Origin: Pseudonocardia sp. | GTDB taxonomy: Bacteria > Actinomycetota > Actinomycetes > Mycobacteriales > Pseudonocardiaceae | Length of the DNA: 64,000 nucleotides | Direction of reading: 5' to 3' | Assembly (NCBI RefSeq): GCF_029263155.1 | Contig: NZ_JAJCYB010000118.1 | Location: forward strand, 1-64,000 | Part shown: in pieces, positions 52,099 to 60,571 of the stretch | Numbering within the stretch: position 1 is the first letter of the stretch | Layout of the letters: every line of letters starts with the position of its first letter | The notes under the pieces: generated by a model | Seen by the model: the letters and a program-made list of their open reading frames with translations, nothing else | What the model was told of the DNA's origin: nothing | Database searches by the model: none | Program-made: the position numbers and the translations under genes

Positions 52099-52395
52099 TC
52101 ATCTGGCCCCAGGGTGACGGCTTGATCTGGCCCCACCTGCTGCTCGGGAGGGGTTGAGCTGTCGTCCTCGTCCGCCGCGGGGTTGAGCGGGGGCGTTCTC
52201 CAGAACCTGGGCCTGGCGGCGGCGATAGGCGGCTTGGCGGCAGGCCGGCGAGCAGAACCGTTGGCTGCTGCCTCGGGCGGGGGTCGAGTACAGCCCTTCG
52301 ACGCTCAGGATGGTGGTCCGACCGCAGCATTGGCATTGCAGCCCGGTCCGCTCAAGTCCGTCACTGTTGGGGGGTAGGGGGAAAGCGTCACGCAT
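52099..52395 (-). CDS. Small zinc-finger protein of the IS21 element
   Basis: A 98-residue protein with 'LQCQCCGRTTILSVEGLY' followed by 'QRFCSPACRQAAYRRRQAQV', four or more Cys in a C-x2-C/C-x3-C zinc-finger arrangement. It overlaps the istB 3' end by 8 bp (ATG inside the last codons) and its TGA lies within the terminal repeat of the element, so it is part of the transposon. Its role (regulation of transposition or end binding) is unknown. Confidence 0.6.
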   Translation of the reverse strand: MRDAFPLPPNSDGLERTGLQCQCCGRTTILSVEGLYSTPARGSSQRFCSPACRQAAYRRRQAQVLENAPAQPRGGRGRQLNPSRAAGGARSSRHPGAR

Positions 52396-53227
52396 TCCGG
52401 CCTCGTTGCCCGCGGGCGTGCGCAAGGCGGTAGCTGCTGGTCCCGGTCTCGATGATGTTCCCGCCGAAGGTCAGGCGGTCCACGATGGCGGCGCAGAGCC
52501 GTGGGTCGGTGAAGGTTTTGGTCCAGCCACTGAAGCTGTCGTTGCTGGCGATCGCGACTGCGGTCTTCTCCTCGCGTTCGGTCAGGACCTGGAAGAGCAA
52601 CTCGGCGCCGCGGCGGTCGAGTTCCATATAGCCCAGCTCGTCGAGGCAGAGCAGCTCGACCCGGCCGTAGCGGGCGATGGTCCGCGACAGCTGGCGTTCG
52701 TCGGCGGCTTCGACGAGCTCGTTCACCAGCTTCGCCGCGAGGACATAGCGGACCTTATGACCGGTCTGGGCTGCGGCGGTCCCGAGCCCGATGAGCAGGT
52801 GGCTCTTGCCGGTGCCGCTGTCGCCGATCAAGCACAAGGACTGGCCTTTGCTGACCCAGCCGCAGCCGGCCAGGGTGTTGATGGTGGCGGGGTTGATCGC
52901 GGGGTTCGCGGCGAAGTCGAAGTCCGCGAGGCTCTTGGGCCGGGGGAAGCCGGCTTCGGCGACCCGGCGGGCGGCGCGGCGTTGTTCACGGTCGTCGCAC
53001 TCGGCGAGCAGCAGTTCGGACAGGAACGCCCGGTAGGACAGGTGCTCACGTCCGGCGGCGTCGGCGAACTCGCCGTAGCGGTCCCGCAACGTCGGTAGGC
53101 GCAGCAGCCGGGTGGCGCTGTCGATCGCGGCGTCGATGGCCTGCTCGCTGGGTTGCCGGCCGGTGCTGTTCGGGCGTCGGGTCGCGCCGGTTGTGCTGGT
53201 GGTCGTCGTGCTTGTGGTGGCGGTCAT
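52388..53227 (-). CDS. istB: IS21-family helper ATPase IstB
   Basis: A 279-residue AAA+ protein. The first 25 residues are Thr/Ser-rich. Walker A is 'LIGDSGTGKSHLLIGLG', Walker B 'VELLCLDELGYMELD', sensor 'AVAIASNDSFSGW', and the C-terminal 'IVDRLTFGGNIIETGTSSYRL' is a DnaC-like signature. It assembles on target DNA and directs the IstA transposase. The ATG overlaps the istA stop (ATGA). It looks intact although istA is broken. Confidence 0.92.
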   Translation of the reverse strand: MTATTSTTTTSTTGATRRPNSTGRQPSEQAIDAAIDSATRLLRLPTLRDRYGEFADAAGREHLSYRAFLSELLLAECDDREQRRAARRVAEAGFPRPKSLADFDFAANPAINPATINTLAGCGWVSKGQSLCLIGDSGTGKSHLLIGLGTAAAQTGHKVRYVLAAKLVNELVEAADERQLSRTIARYGRVELLCLDELGYMELDRRGAELLFQVLTEREEKTAVAIASNDSFSGWTKTFTDPRLCAAIVDRLTFGGNIIETGTSSYRLAHARGQRGRNA

Positions 53228-54123
53228 GCGTCCCTCGTTCCGGTGAGCAGGCTGTCGTAGACCGCGACCGACGGTGGCGGTCGCAGATCGAGCGGGAGCT
53301 GGTCGGTCATCTCGGCCAGCCGGCGGGCCTGCAGGCTGACCACCACCGGATCGGTCGTTGCGGGGGCGGCGTGCTGCTGGGCGTGCTTGCGGGTCTCCAG
53401 AGCGACCACATCGGGGCTGACCGCGCCGACTCCCAGCGCGGCGGTGATGCCGGCGACGACGTCAGCGTGGGTGTGGTGGCGGTGCAGCAGCAGGACCTCG
53501 ACCAGGGCGCGGGTGCCGCCGCCGTCACCGTGGGCCTTGCGAGCCGCGGCCCAGAACGCCTCATGCGCGGCGGTGAACGTCCCGGCGGCCCTGGCCTGGA
53601 CCAGCGCGGTCGCGCCGCGCAGCGCACCGGGCTTACGGACCAGCACTTCCAGCTAGTGGTCGAGCACCAGCGTCTCGCTGCCCCGCACCCTCGCCCGTTC
53701 GTGGCGGGCGACCTCGGTGCGGCCGCTGAACAGCACCAGTTCCGAGGCATGCAGGACGCCCCGGATCTGATGGCCGATCAGCCGGGCCGGGACCGAGTAG
53801 AAGCACTGCCGGACGGTGACCCGGGAGTACCGGTCGACCCGCGGGGTCAACGCCAGACCGGTCTCGAACAGCTCGCTCGACAACGGCCGCAGCAAGGTCG
53901 CCTCGAACGCGAAGTGCTGCCCGACGCTCATCGTGCGGTTGCTGATCCGGCGGGCATCATCGGCCAGGTCGTAGCCGATCAGCAGCGCGTTGAGCTCGGC
54001 CACTGTGTCGACCTTGGGGACCGGGACCAGGTGGTTGCGGCGGAACCGGCCGCCCTCACCCTCCACCCCGCCCTTCTCGTGGGCGCCCTCGACGCCGGGA
54101 CGGCAGTAGAACGACTCGAAGCC
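53224..54123 (-). pseudogene. istA: istA, C-terminal part (split; in-frame TAG)
   Basis: This piece starts at 'GFESFYCRPGVEGAHEKGGVEGEGGRFRRNHLVPVP' (the DDE catalytic Glu region) and continues to 'HHTHADVVAGITAALG'. At 53653-53655 a TAG replaces the Tyr codon expected in 'LDHYLEVL', and the same frame continues afterwards to the true stop at 53224. The N-terminal part is at 57,997-58,695, on the other side of the inserted element. Confidence 0.85.
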
Positions 54124-54170
54124 ATGTTCTCTGAACTTGATCTTCAGAGGCTCGTTGCGGGCGTGTGCGT

Positions 54171-56633
54171 TCAGCCGCTCGTGGTGATCGGCGGGATACC
54201 GAGGTCGACGGTCGCCGGGCGGGCGCGGCGGTCGATCTGGGCGAGTTTGTCCTGAGCGCCGGCGAGGCTGACCTGCAGGCCCTCGACCTCGCCGAGCCAT
54301 CCCTCGCGTCGGGCTTCGGCGATGCGGGCGGTGAGGTTGTCGTGGATCTCGACCAGCCGCTGGCGTTGGGTGGGGTCGGGCCAGAGCATCGGGCAGCGGA
54401 TGCAGGCGTGTTCGTGGATGCAGGGGGTGGCGAACGCGCGTCCGCAGGTTCCGGTGGAGACCTTGCGGCGTTCGAAGTGGCCGAGGAACTCGGTCCACTC
54501 CTCGTCGGTGGGGACGCGGTATTCCTCGCCGGGGCGCAGGGCGCGGCGGCGGGCGAGCAGCGCGAGGTGGGCCGCGATGGCTTCCTCGGGGTAGATCGCC
54601 TTGTAGCCGAGGGTGACGTTGATGTCCTGGTGGCCGGCGATGAGCTGGGCGATGTGCGGTGGTAGCCCGGCGAGGATGGCGTCGGTGATGAACAGGCGCC
54701 GGAAGTCGTGCGGGGTGAAGCGCAGCGGCCCGCCGGTGGCCGGGTCGATCAGCCCGGTGTGGGCCAGGGCGGCGGTGAGCATGTCGCGGATCACCTGGGC
54801 GGTGATCGGGCGGTGTTCGAAGCCGTAGCGGCGCTGGAACAGCAGCGGCATCGGCGGTGACCAGGCGCGTTCGCCGCTGTCGTAGGCGGCGATCAGCGGG
54901 ATCGCGCCGGTGTGGTCGCGGACCCGGGAGATGATCGCGGAGAGCACGTCGGCGAGCTCGGGGCTGACCAGCAGCAGCCGTTCGGTGTCGGTCTTGGACG
55001 GGGTGATCTGCAGCAGCGGGACGACCTCGCCGGTGCTGGGCAGCCGGTATTGGACCAGGCTGTGGTGGGTCAGCTCGGTGAGTTCCTCGATCCGGACGCC
55101 GGTGGCGCGTAGCACCTCGACTGCGGCGAACGCCCAGAACGCGTACTCCTCCTCGCGGTGCAGGTCCCGGCGTTGGCCGGTGACAGGGTCCTCGGCCCAG
55201 ACCTTCGTGGGGGCCGACCGGGCCGGGGCGACCCGCCGCAGGGTCTGACCGGCGGCGGTGAACGACTCGTCGGGCGCGGTGGCGATGGCCGCGGCGAGCA
55301 GCGCAGCGGCGTCGCGGCGGCGTCGATCGACGCAACCGACCAGGACCGGCAGCACGGGTAGCCGTTCCCGGGTCCGGGCGTCCATCCGGGACTTGCGGTG
55401 CCGTTTGTCCTTGCGCCGGTTGATCTCCTCGCTGCCGACCGGACAGCGCAGGACCCAGGGTCCCCAGCGGGCCGGGTCCTCGACCGCCCAGTGGGCCAGA
55501 TCCAGGTAGAACGCCCGCACCGGGGTGAGGCACTCGCGGTAGTTGATCCGCGCCGTGCGGGTCTGGACCCGACGACCGTCCGGGCCGCGGGTGGTCGTGG
55601 TGACCGTGCGCAGCCGCTGCTTCCAGCCCTCGGCGACATCGGCGGGCAGGGCCAGGCTGTCGATGCCGGGATGGTGGCGTTCCAGGTCCGCCCAGAACAG
55701 CTTGCCCAGGTAGTTGGCGAGAGACTCGAGGCTGTTGTAGTCCAGGGCGGGTTGGCGTTCGCGCAGGTAGTCCACCAGCAGCTCGCGGATCGGGCCGCAG
55801 ACCAGCCGGTAGCGGTCGATCATCTCCTCGGGGCGCAGCTGGCCCCGGGTCCGCAGCTCGCGCAGCGTGGCCGGCGCGTCGTCGCCGAGCACCCCCATGG
55901 TGTGCAGCACCCGGTAGAACAGATGCGTGGCGCCGACCGCGGTGCCGTGCGCGGCCGCCTCGACCTCCAGCAGCTCGACCACGTCACCGGTGGTGATCTC
56001 GGCCAGCGTGCCTCCCTTGGCCGCCAGGATCAGCGCGGCCCGGTAGGCGGTGCGGGTCGCCGCCGCCGGGGAGATGTCCGGGTCGGCGCAACACAACGCC
56101 CGCAACCGGGCGAACCCGTCGGCATCGCGGCACCGGGCCAACATGTTGACCAGCGAGCTGCTGTGGAATCGGGCGACGACCAGCCAGCCCGGTGAGGGCC
56201 GGATCAGGTCCGCGGCGATCGTGGCCTGCAGCGCCTTGAAGAACGCGTCGTGGTGCCAGCGGGCGTGGTGGCCGCGCTCGCGCAGCCAGGCGATCGGGAC
56301 CTCCCGCCAGGTCCGGCCCGCGGTGTCGACGCCGCTGGCCAGCCACCGGTCCTGCCAGGTCGCCCCCGGCTGGGCCCCCAGCCAGTCCAGCAGCAGCCCC
56401 AGCCCGCGCCCGTAGGCGCCCGGATGCCGCCCGCGCGCGCCGCGTTCGACGAACGGTGGCCCGGTCAGCCGCTCCCAGACCGTTGCGCGCTCCGCGCCGG
56501 TCACCGCCCAGCCCGAGCCCGCCGTTCGGGCGAGGAGCCCGGCGGTCACCGGCAGCGGCAGCGTCGTCGACGTCGACGGGGCCGAGGCCGGGACCCGTTC
56601 GGCGAGCACCGGCGCCGTCACGGTCAGGCTCAT
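54171..56633 (-). CDS. Large tyrosine recombinase, TnpB-like
   Basis: An 820-residue protein. The long N-terminal region (about 400 residues) is mostly helical; the C-terminal recombinase domain holds the catalytic set: Arg in 'ATGVRIEELTELTHH', His-x-x-Arg in 'FTPHDFRRLFITDAI', His in 'IAGHQDINVTLGYKAIYP' with Tyr following. A Cys-rich segment 'CGRAFATPCIHEHACIRCPM' could bind zinc. ATG 56633 overlaps the stop of the preceding recombinase (TGATG). It matches TnpB of Tn554-like elements in size and order. Confidence 0.85.
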   Translation of the reverse strand: MSLTVTAPVLAERVPASAPSTSTTLPLPVTAGLLARTAGSGWAVTGAERATVWERLTGPPFVERGARGRHPGAYGRGLGLLLDWLGAQPGATWQDRWLASGVDTAGRTWREVPIAWLRERGHHARWHHDAFFKALQATIAADLIRPSPGWLVVARFHSSSLVNMLARCRDADGFARLRALCCADPDISPAAATRTAYRAALILAAKGGTLAEITTGDVVELLEVEAAAHGTAVGATHLFYRVLHTMGVLGDDAPATLRELRTRGQLRPEEMIDRYRLVCGPIRELLVDYLRERQPALDYNSLESLANYLGKLFWADLERHHPGIDSLALPADVAEGWKQRLRTVTTTTRGPDGRRVQTRTARINYRECLTPVRAFYLDLAHWAVEDPARWGPWVLRCPVGSEEINRRKDKRHRKSRMDARTRERLPVLPVLVGCVDRRRRDAAALLAAAIATAPDESFTAAGQTLRRVAPARSAPTKVWAEDPVTGQRRDLHREEEYAFWAFAAVEVLRATGVRIEELTELTHHSLVQYRLPSTGEVVPLLQITPSKTDTERLLLVSPELADVLSAIISRVRDHTGAIPLIAAYDSGERAWSPPMPLLFQRRYGFEHRPITAQVIRDMLTAALAHTGLIDPATGGPLRFTPHDFRRLFITDAILAGLPPHIAQLIAGHQDINVTLGYKAIYPEEAIAAHLALLARRRALRPGEEYRVPTDEEWTEFLGHFERRKVSTGTCGRAFATPCIHEHACIRCPMLWPDPTQRQRLVEIHDNLTARIAEARREGWLGEVEGLQVSLAGAQDKLAQIDRRARPATVDLGIPPITTSG

Positions 56634-57925
56634 CACCCACCACCGCCGAAGAGGACCTGCAGCGTCTCGGGTCGGTAGCCCGGTGCAGGGGCGGGTCGGG
56701 CTCGTTCGGCGGCTCGGCGGGTCTGCTCGTCGTGGTGGGCAAGCACCCGACGGATCACTTCCTCCTTGCGTGGGGTCAGGTAGATCTGGGTGGTCGAGAG
56801 CTGGGCGTGTCCCAGGACGAACTGGACGTCGGTCAACGGCAGGGCGGGGTCCTCGGCCATCCGGTAGGCCGCGGTGTGTCGCAGCGCGTGCAACGTCACC
56901 GCCCCCGGCCCAGCGCCGATCCCAGCGCCGATCCCAGCGGCGGTCCCCGCCCCGCCCGCCGTGCCGTGAGCGCGGGTGACGGCGCGCTCGAACATGCGGT
57001 GCGCCGCGTGATAGGTCAGCGGCCGCGGCGGGCGGCGCGAGGTCCACCACAGCGGCTGATGGCGCCCGATCGGGATCGCTCCCTCCATCTCCAGCTGGTA
57101 GAGCCGCAACCACACGAACGCGTCGCTGGACGCGGGCAGCAGCGCCACCTCGCGGCTGCCCTTGCGGATCACCGAGACCGTCTGCCGGCCCGGGTCGACA
57201 TCGCGCTGTGTCACCGACAACAGCTCCGATGCCCGGGCCCCGGTCGAGACGTAGAACGCGACCAACGCCCGGTCCCGGTGCGATGAGAGCCGGGCGAAGA
57301 TCTCGTTGAACTCCGCGTCCGGGACGCTGCGCGGCAGCCGCGCCGGCACCGCCGGCCGGTAGCGCCCCGAGCGCTGGTCACGGAACGGCTCCATCGGGTT
57401 GTGATGGGCATGCGCTCGCCGGCCCCGCCGCGAGCGGTCCAGCGGGAACGGGTTGACGATCGGCCCGCTGCCCGCGTCGAGGTGGAACTCGTAGAAGCCG
57501 CGCAGCACCGTCTCGTTGTGCGCGCGCACCGACGCCGCATACGGTCGCCGGCCGCGCGCAGCCACCGTCGCGCCGCCGGTGTCCGTGCTCGCCGACCCGT
57601 CGCGGCGGCGCCAGTGCGGTCGCGGCGGCTTGCCCGCGATCTGCAGCCAACGGCAGAAATCACGGGCCTCGACCCGCGTCGCACGCTCCCAACCGACCCC
57701 GAGCGCCCACAAGAACCGCAACCACCGCAACAGGTCCAGCCCGTAGGAGCGGGCCGTGGCCGGTGACCGACCCGCCGCCTGCAAGTCCCGCAGGAACGCC
57801 GAGACCGCCTCCACCTCGTGGCCGTCGGCGTCGAGGAGCCGGAACGGCTCCCACTCATCACCGGTGGCGCTCAGCCGCCCGACCTGGGGCACCACCAACG
57901 CGGCGAGGTCCGTGGACTCCTGCAT
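56633..57925 (-). CDS. Tyrosine recombinase, TnpA-like
   Basis: A 430-residue integrase. The core-binding domain is at about residues 35-100 ('SPATARSYGLDLLRWLRFLWALG'). Catalytic residues are Arg in 'STGARASELLSV', His-x-x-Arg in 'TLHALRHTAAYRM', His in 'LGHAQLSTTQIYL', Tyr in IYL. A Gly/Ala repeat ('GTAAGIGAGIGAGPGA') interrupts the catalytic domain near residue 340, caused by a short tandem DNA repeat. It is the first gene of the recombinase pair. Confidence 0.87.
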   Translation of the reverse strand: MQESTDLAALVVPQVGRLSATGDEWEPFRLLDADGHEVEAVSAFLRDLQAAGRSPATARSYGLDLLRWLRFLWALGVGWERATRVEARDFCRWLQIAGKPPRPHWRRRDGSASTDTGGATVAARGRRPYAASVRAHNETVLRGFYEFHLDAGSGPIVNPFPLDRSRRGRRAHAHHNPMEPFRDQRSGRYRPAVPARLPRSVPDAEFNEIFARLSSHRDRALVAFYVSTGARASELLSVTQRDVDPGRQTVSVIRKGSREVALLPASSDAFVWLRLYQLEMEGAIPIGRHQPLWWTSRRPPRPLTYHAAHRMFERAVTRAHGTAGGAGTAAGIGAGIGAGPGAVTLHALRHTAAYRMAEDPALPLTDVQFVLGHAQLSTTQIYLTPRKEEVIRRVLAHHDEQTRRAAERARPAPAPGYRPETLQVLFGGGG

Positions 57926-57996
57926 GGCTGCCTCAACGACCGACCTCCCAAATGGTCACTGAGCTGCGGAAACGTCGCCAGTAGTTCAGTCAACGG

Positions 57997-58695
57997 GTAG
58001 TGGGACCGGAACGCCACCCAGCGGGTCGATTCGGTGCGGGTCCGGCCGAACAACACCCGCGACACCGCGGCCTTGAGGTTGTCGTAGCGGATGTGGAACA
58101 TCGGGGTCCCGCCGAACACCTCGAACGCCGCCTAGTGGCCCTCCAGGAACGCCTCCTGACCCTGGGTGGCGTAGGCGCGGTGCACCGCCTTGCCCGAGAA
58201 CGACAGCCGCATGGTGAACAAGAAGACCTTCGTCCGGACCCCGGCCAGATCGATCCACAGATCCGCGAAGTCGACCTCACCCTCGGCGCCGGGCTCGTGG
58301 GTCTGTGGCACGAACGCGTCCTCGACACCCTTGCCCGCGGCAGCCCAGATCTCGGGCCGGCGCTTCGCGACGTAGTCCCGCACCGCCGAGTACGTCAGGT
58401 CGTTCAGCTCGTGCTCATCGACGAGCCGCGCCAGGACCCGGCGGGCGGTGTGGCGCTGCTTGCGCGGCGCGGTCAGGTCCTCAGTCAGCATCGCGTCGAT
58501 CAGGGCCTTCGCCGGAGCCAGCTTCGGCGCCACCCGCACCGGGGTCTTGCGCTCGGGCGGGACCGCGTTCGCCAGGGCCTGCCGGACCGTCCGCCGATGC
58601 ACCCCGTACTTGTCCGACAGAGCCCGCACCGACAACTGCTCGATCCGGTCGTCGCGACGTATCGCCTCGAACAACTCCACCTTCGACCTCGCCAC
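57997..58695 (-). pseudogene. istA: istA, N-terminal part (split; in-frame TAG)
   Basis: GTG 58695 opens 'SKVELFEAIRRDDRIEQLSVRALSDKYGVHRRTVRQALA' (HTH for terminal repeats), then the DDE core begins with 'EVDFADLWIDLAG'. A TAG at 58132-58134 follows 'QEAFLEGH', after which the frame continues ('AAFEVFGGTPMFHIRYDNLKAAVSRVLFG') to 'FRSHY', where the Tn554-like element begins. With two stops and the insertion it cannot make full-length IstA. Confidence 0.87.
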
Positions 58696-58741
58696 TTCCG
58701 CCCCTCCCGAACACCGCCAGCAACACGGCGAGCCTTCGGGG

Positions 58742-58824
58742 TGGGGCCAGATCAGACCGTCATAACGGGTGCCCGGCGTGTCGGAGGTGGGGCCAAATCA
58801 GGCCGTCACGGTGGGGCCAAATCA
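58742..58824. repeat. Right terminal repeats of the IS21 element
   Basis: Three copies of TGGGGCCARATCA (58742, 58788, 58812) precede the terminal TGACA. They are the inverted counterparts of the two copies at the left end and presumably bind IstA. Confidence 0.8.
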
Positions 58825-58957
58825 GACTGACAGGGCCAACGCGGCGCGTAAGGCGGGGCGGGGCCGATCGGCCCTGGCCCCGATCTCCAGGCACCGTCGT
58901 GAGCAGGGTTTCGTGACTGCAGCGGTCGAGCGCGGCCGCCGGGCTCCCGTGCATGCA

Positions 58958-60016
58958 TCAACCCTTGCGAGGCTCGACCAGTGGACTGCGGCCGCCCTCC
59001 CCGACGGCAGGGGCAAGCGGGTGCGGCTCGCCACACAGCGCGGCGAGCGCGGCAGCGACCTCGGTGATGTCCGCGCGCACATAGGTCGAGGTGACGCCGA
59101 CGTCCCGGCTGCCGTTGTGCCCCGCGTAGGCCCGAGCGACCGCGTAGCCGGCGTTCCGTTCCACCCACGTCAAGGTCGTGTGCCGCAACCAGTGCGTGGA
59201 GACCTGCTGCGTCCGCACCCAAGCAAGATGCAGCCCCAGCCGCTGCCACAGGTGATCGTATCGGCGGGCACTGATCGGACGTCCCGACCGGTAGCGAAGG
59301 AGCGGACCGTCAACAGAGCCACCACGCTCGGCGTTGTGCTCGCGCAGCCGACGCATCAACGTGGGCGAGACCGGCTGCCAGCGGACGGTCTCCCCCTTCT
59401 CCCGCAGCCGGATCAGGCACTGCTCGACATCGAGATCCGACCGCCGCAGGGCCAGTGCCCCACCGCGCCGGGCCGCGGTCTCGGTGTGCAGCCGGAGCAG
59501 CAACATGTCCAGGTCCGGATCGTTGCCGGTCGATCCCGCGACGTCGTTGATCTCGGCGAGCCGCGCGTCGGGAAGGGCACGGCGCGTGCTCGCCAGCCTC
59601 CTCGGCTTCGCGACCGCCGTTGCCGGATTCCGCTCAGCGCGGATCAGGCCGTCCGCGACCGCATGGCGGTAGAGGCAGCGCAGTGCCCCGATCAGGTGCT
59701 CGGCCGCCGTCCTGCCACCGCGTGAGTTGCGACGGACCACGGCCTCCGACTTGATCTGCTCGGCAAGCTCTTGGATCTCGGTGGGTGTCGGCTCGTCGAG
59801 CCGTCGATGACCCCACATCTCGGATACGCGGCGCCAGTAGGTCCCGTACACCCGGTGCGCTCCGGGCGACACGGCCACCGCGACCAGGTCGACGTACTCG
59901 GCAATCGTCGGCATGCGCGTCGAGCGATGGGAGCCACCTTCGCCCAGCAGCTCCTCAGGCGAGATACCCAGCTGGTCGAGCAGCGCACGGACTGTGTCGA
60001 GCCGGTTCGCAGTCAC
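58958..60016 (-). CDS. Tyrosine recombinase/integrase (copy 2)
   Basis: A 352-residue integrase, paralogous along its length to copy 1 ('HRVYGTYWRRVSEMWGHRRLDEPTPTEIQEL'). Catalytic residues: Arg in 'ETAARRGGALALR', 'STHWLRHTTLTWVERN', His in 'AYAGHNGS', Tyr in 'STYVRAD'. The GTG start overlaps the stop of the AbrB-like gene (GTGA). It points toward copy 1, so the two modules face each other around the cargo and IS21 region. It may recombine its own site or be a decayed duplicate; no disabling change is seen. Confidence 0.86.
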   Translation of the reverse strand: MTANRLDTVRALLDQLGISPEELLGEGGSHRSTRMPTIAEYVDLVAVAVSPGAHRVYGTYWRRVSEMWGHRRLDEPTPTEIQELAEQIKSEAVVRRNSRGGRTAAEHLIGALRCLYRHAVADGLIRAERNPATAVAKPRRLASTRRALPDARLAEINDVAGSTGNDPDLDMLLLRLHTETAARRGGALALRRSDLDVEQCLIRLREKGETVRWQPVSPTLMRRLREHNAERGGSVDGPLLRYRSGRPISARRYDHLWQRLGLHLAWVRTQQVSTHWLRHTTLTWVERNAGYAVARAYAGHNGSRDVGVTSTYVRADITEVAAALAALCGEPHPLAPAVGEGGRSPLVEPRKG

Positions 60017-60489
60017 CAGCGACCTCCGGCACGCGTGCCGAGCACGGACAACTCCGCGAGTACCATCCGCTCGACGGCTGCGGCCGTGCAGATGACGAGC
60101 GTGCCGGTGCCCGTCCAGGCCACGATGAGCAGACGTGCGCCGGCCTCGATTCGGCACCGCCGCCGGACGGCGAGCGGTATCTGGAGATGCCCCTGGCTCG
60201 TGATCGACGACGTGCTGCCGTCCGCCGTGACCACGACCACGGCGTTGCTCTGAACGTCGAACCGGGTCACGGTCTGCCGGGACCATCCCAGGTGTCGAAG
60301 CGGCGAGCGATCCGCGATCCGACCTGCCCGATCGGGCGTCGTGGTCACGCAGAGCGGCGGCTCCCGGGCAGGCAGCCGATTCGACTCAGGGATCCGCTGC
60401 AGCCTCACCGGTACGTCACCGCCAGGCTCGCCGCCATTCAACTCGTGCGGCACTCGCCGGGCACCGACCTCGGGTGCTCGGTGCTGCAT
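60013..60489 (-). CDS. AbrB/MazE-like DNA-binding protein, recombinase-linked (copy 2)
   Basis: 158 residues. The core matches copy 1 in order: 'RAGRIADRSPLRHLGWS' followed by the hairpin 'GHLQIPLAVRRRCRIEAGARLLIVAWTGTGTLVI', the AbrB-like swapped-hairpin pattern. The first 50 residues are not conserved between the copies. Coupled to integrase copy 2 by GTGA. The fixed pairing in both modules suggests the small protein regulates or directs the recombinase. Confidence 0.6.
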   Translation of the reverse strand: MQHRAPEVGARRVPHELNGGEPGGDVPVRLQRIPESNRLPAREPPLCVTTTPDRAGRIADRSPLRHLGWSRQTVTRFDVQSNAVVVVTADGSTSSITSQGHLQIPLAVRRRCRIEAGARLLIVAWTGTGTLVICTAAAVERMVLAELSVLGTRAGGRW

Positions 60490-60571
60490 GCTGCCTCCTC
60501 AGGACCGATCTGCGACAAAGGCTCGCGGCGGCGGTGACCTGTTCCGTTGTCAGCGTGCTGCTGTGGCGTGG

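Larger units (their letters stand above)
54124..57996. mobile_element. Tn554-like element inserted in istA
   Basis: The two istA halves stop being istA-like at 54,123 and 57,997. Seven bases inside each edge lies CTGAACT in inverted orientation (54131-54137; complement at 57983-57989), suggesting subterminal repeats. The element encodes two overlapping tyrosine recombinases as in Tn554/RIT-type elements. No third gene (TnpC/DUF6262) fits in the remaining space. No target duplication is seen, as expected for recombinase-mediated insertion. Confidence 0.75.
52091..58832. mobile_element. IS21-family element, interrupted
   Basis: Ends are TGTCA (52091) and TGACA (58832). The left end has TCATCTGGCCCCA (52099-52111) and TGATCTGGCCCCA (52123-52135); the right end has three inverted copies (58742-58754, 58788-58800, 58812-58824). 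The element carries istA, istB and a small zinc-finger gene on the minus strand. istA is split by a 3.9-kb Tn554-like insertion. No target duplication is evident at the flanks. The 20-odd matching end positions and the multiple terminal repeats support the family call. Confidence 0.88.

Noticed and set aside
53653-58134. Programmed readthrough of istA as a firm claim
   Set aside because: The gene is also split by an insertion, so decay explains the stops; kept only as a low-weight finding.
52084-58840. Target-site duplication flanking the IS21 element
   Set aside because: Flanks GGTGGCCG and GGGCCAAC share only a GGCC core by chance-level similarity, with no exact duplication adjacent to both ends.
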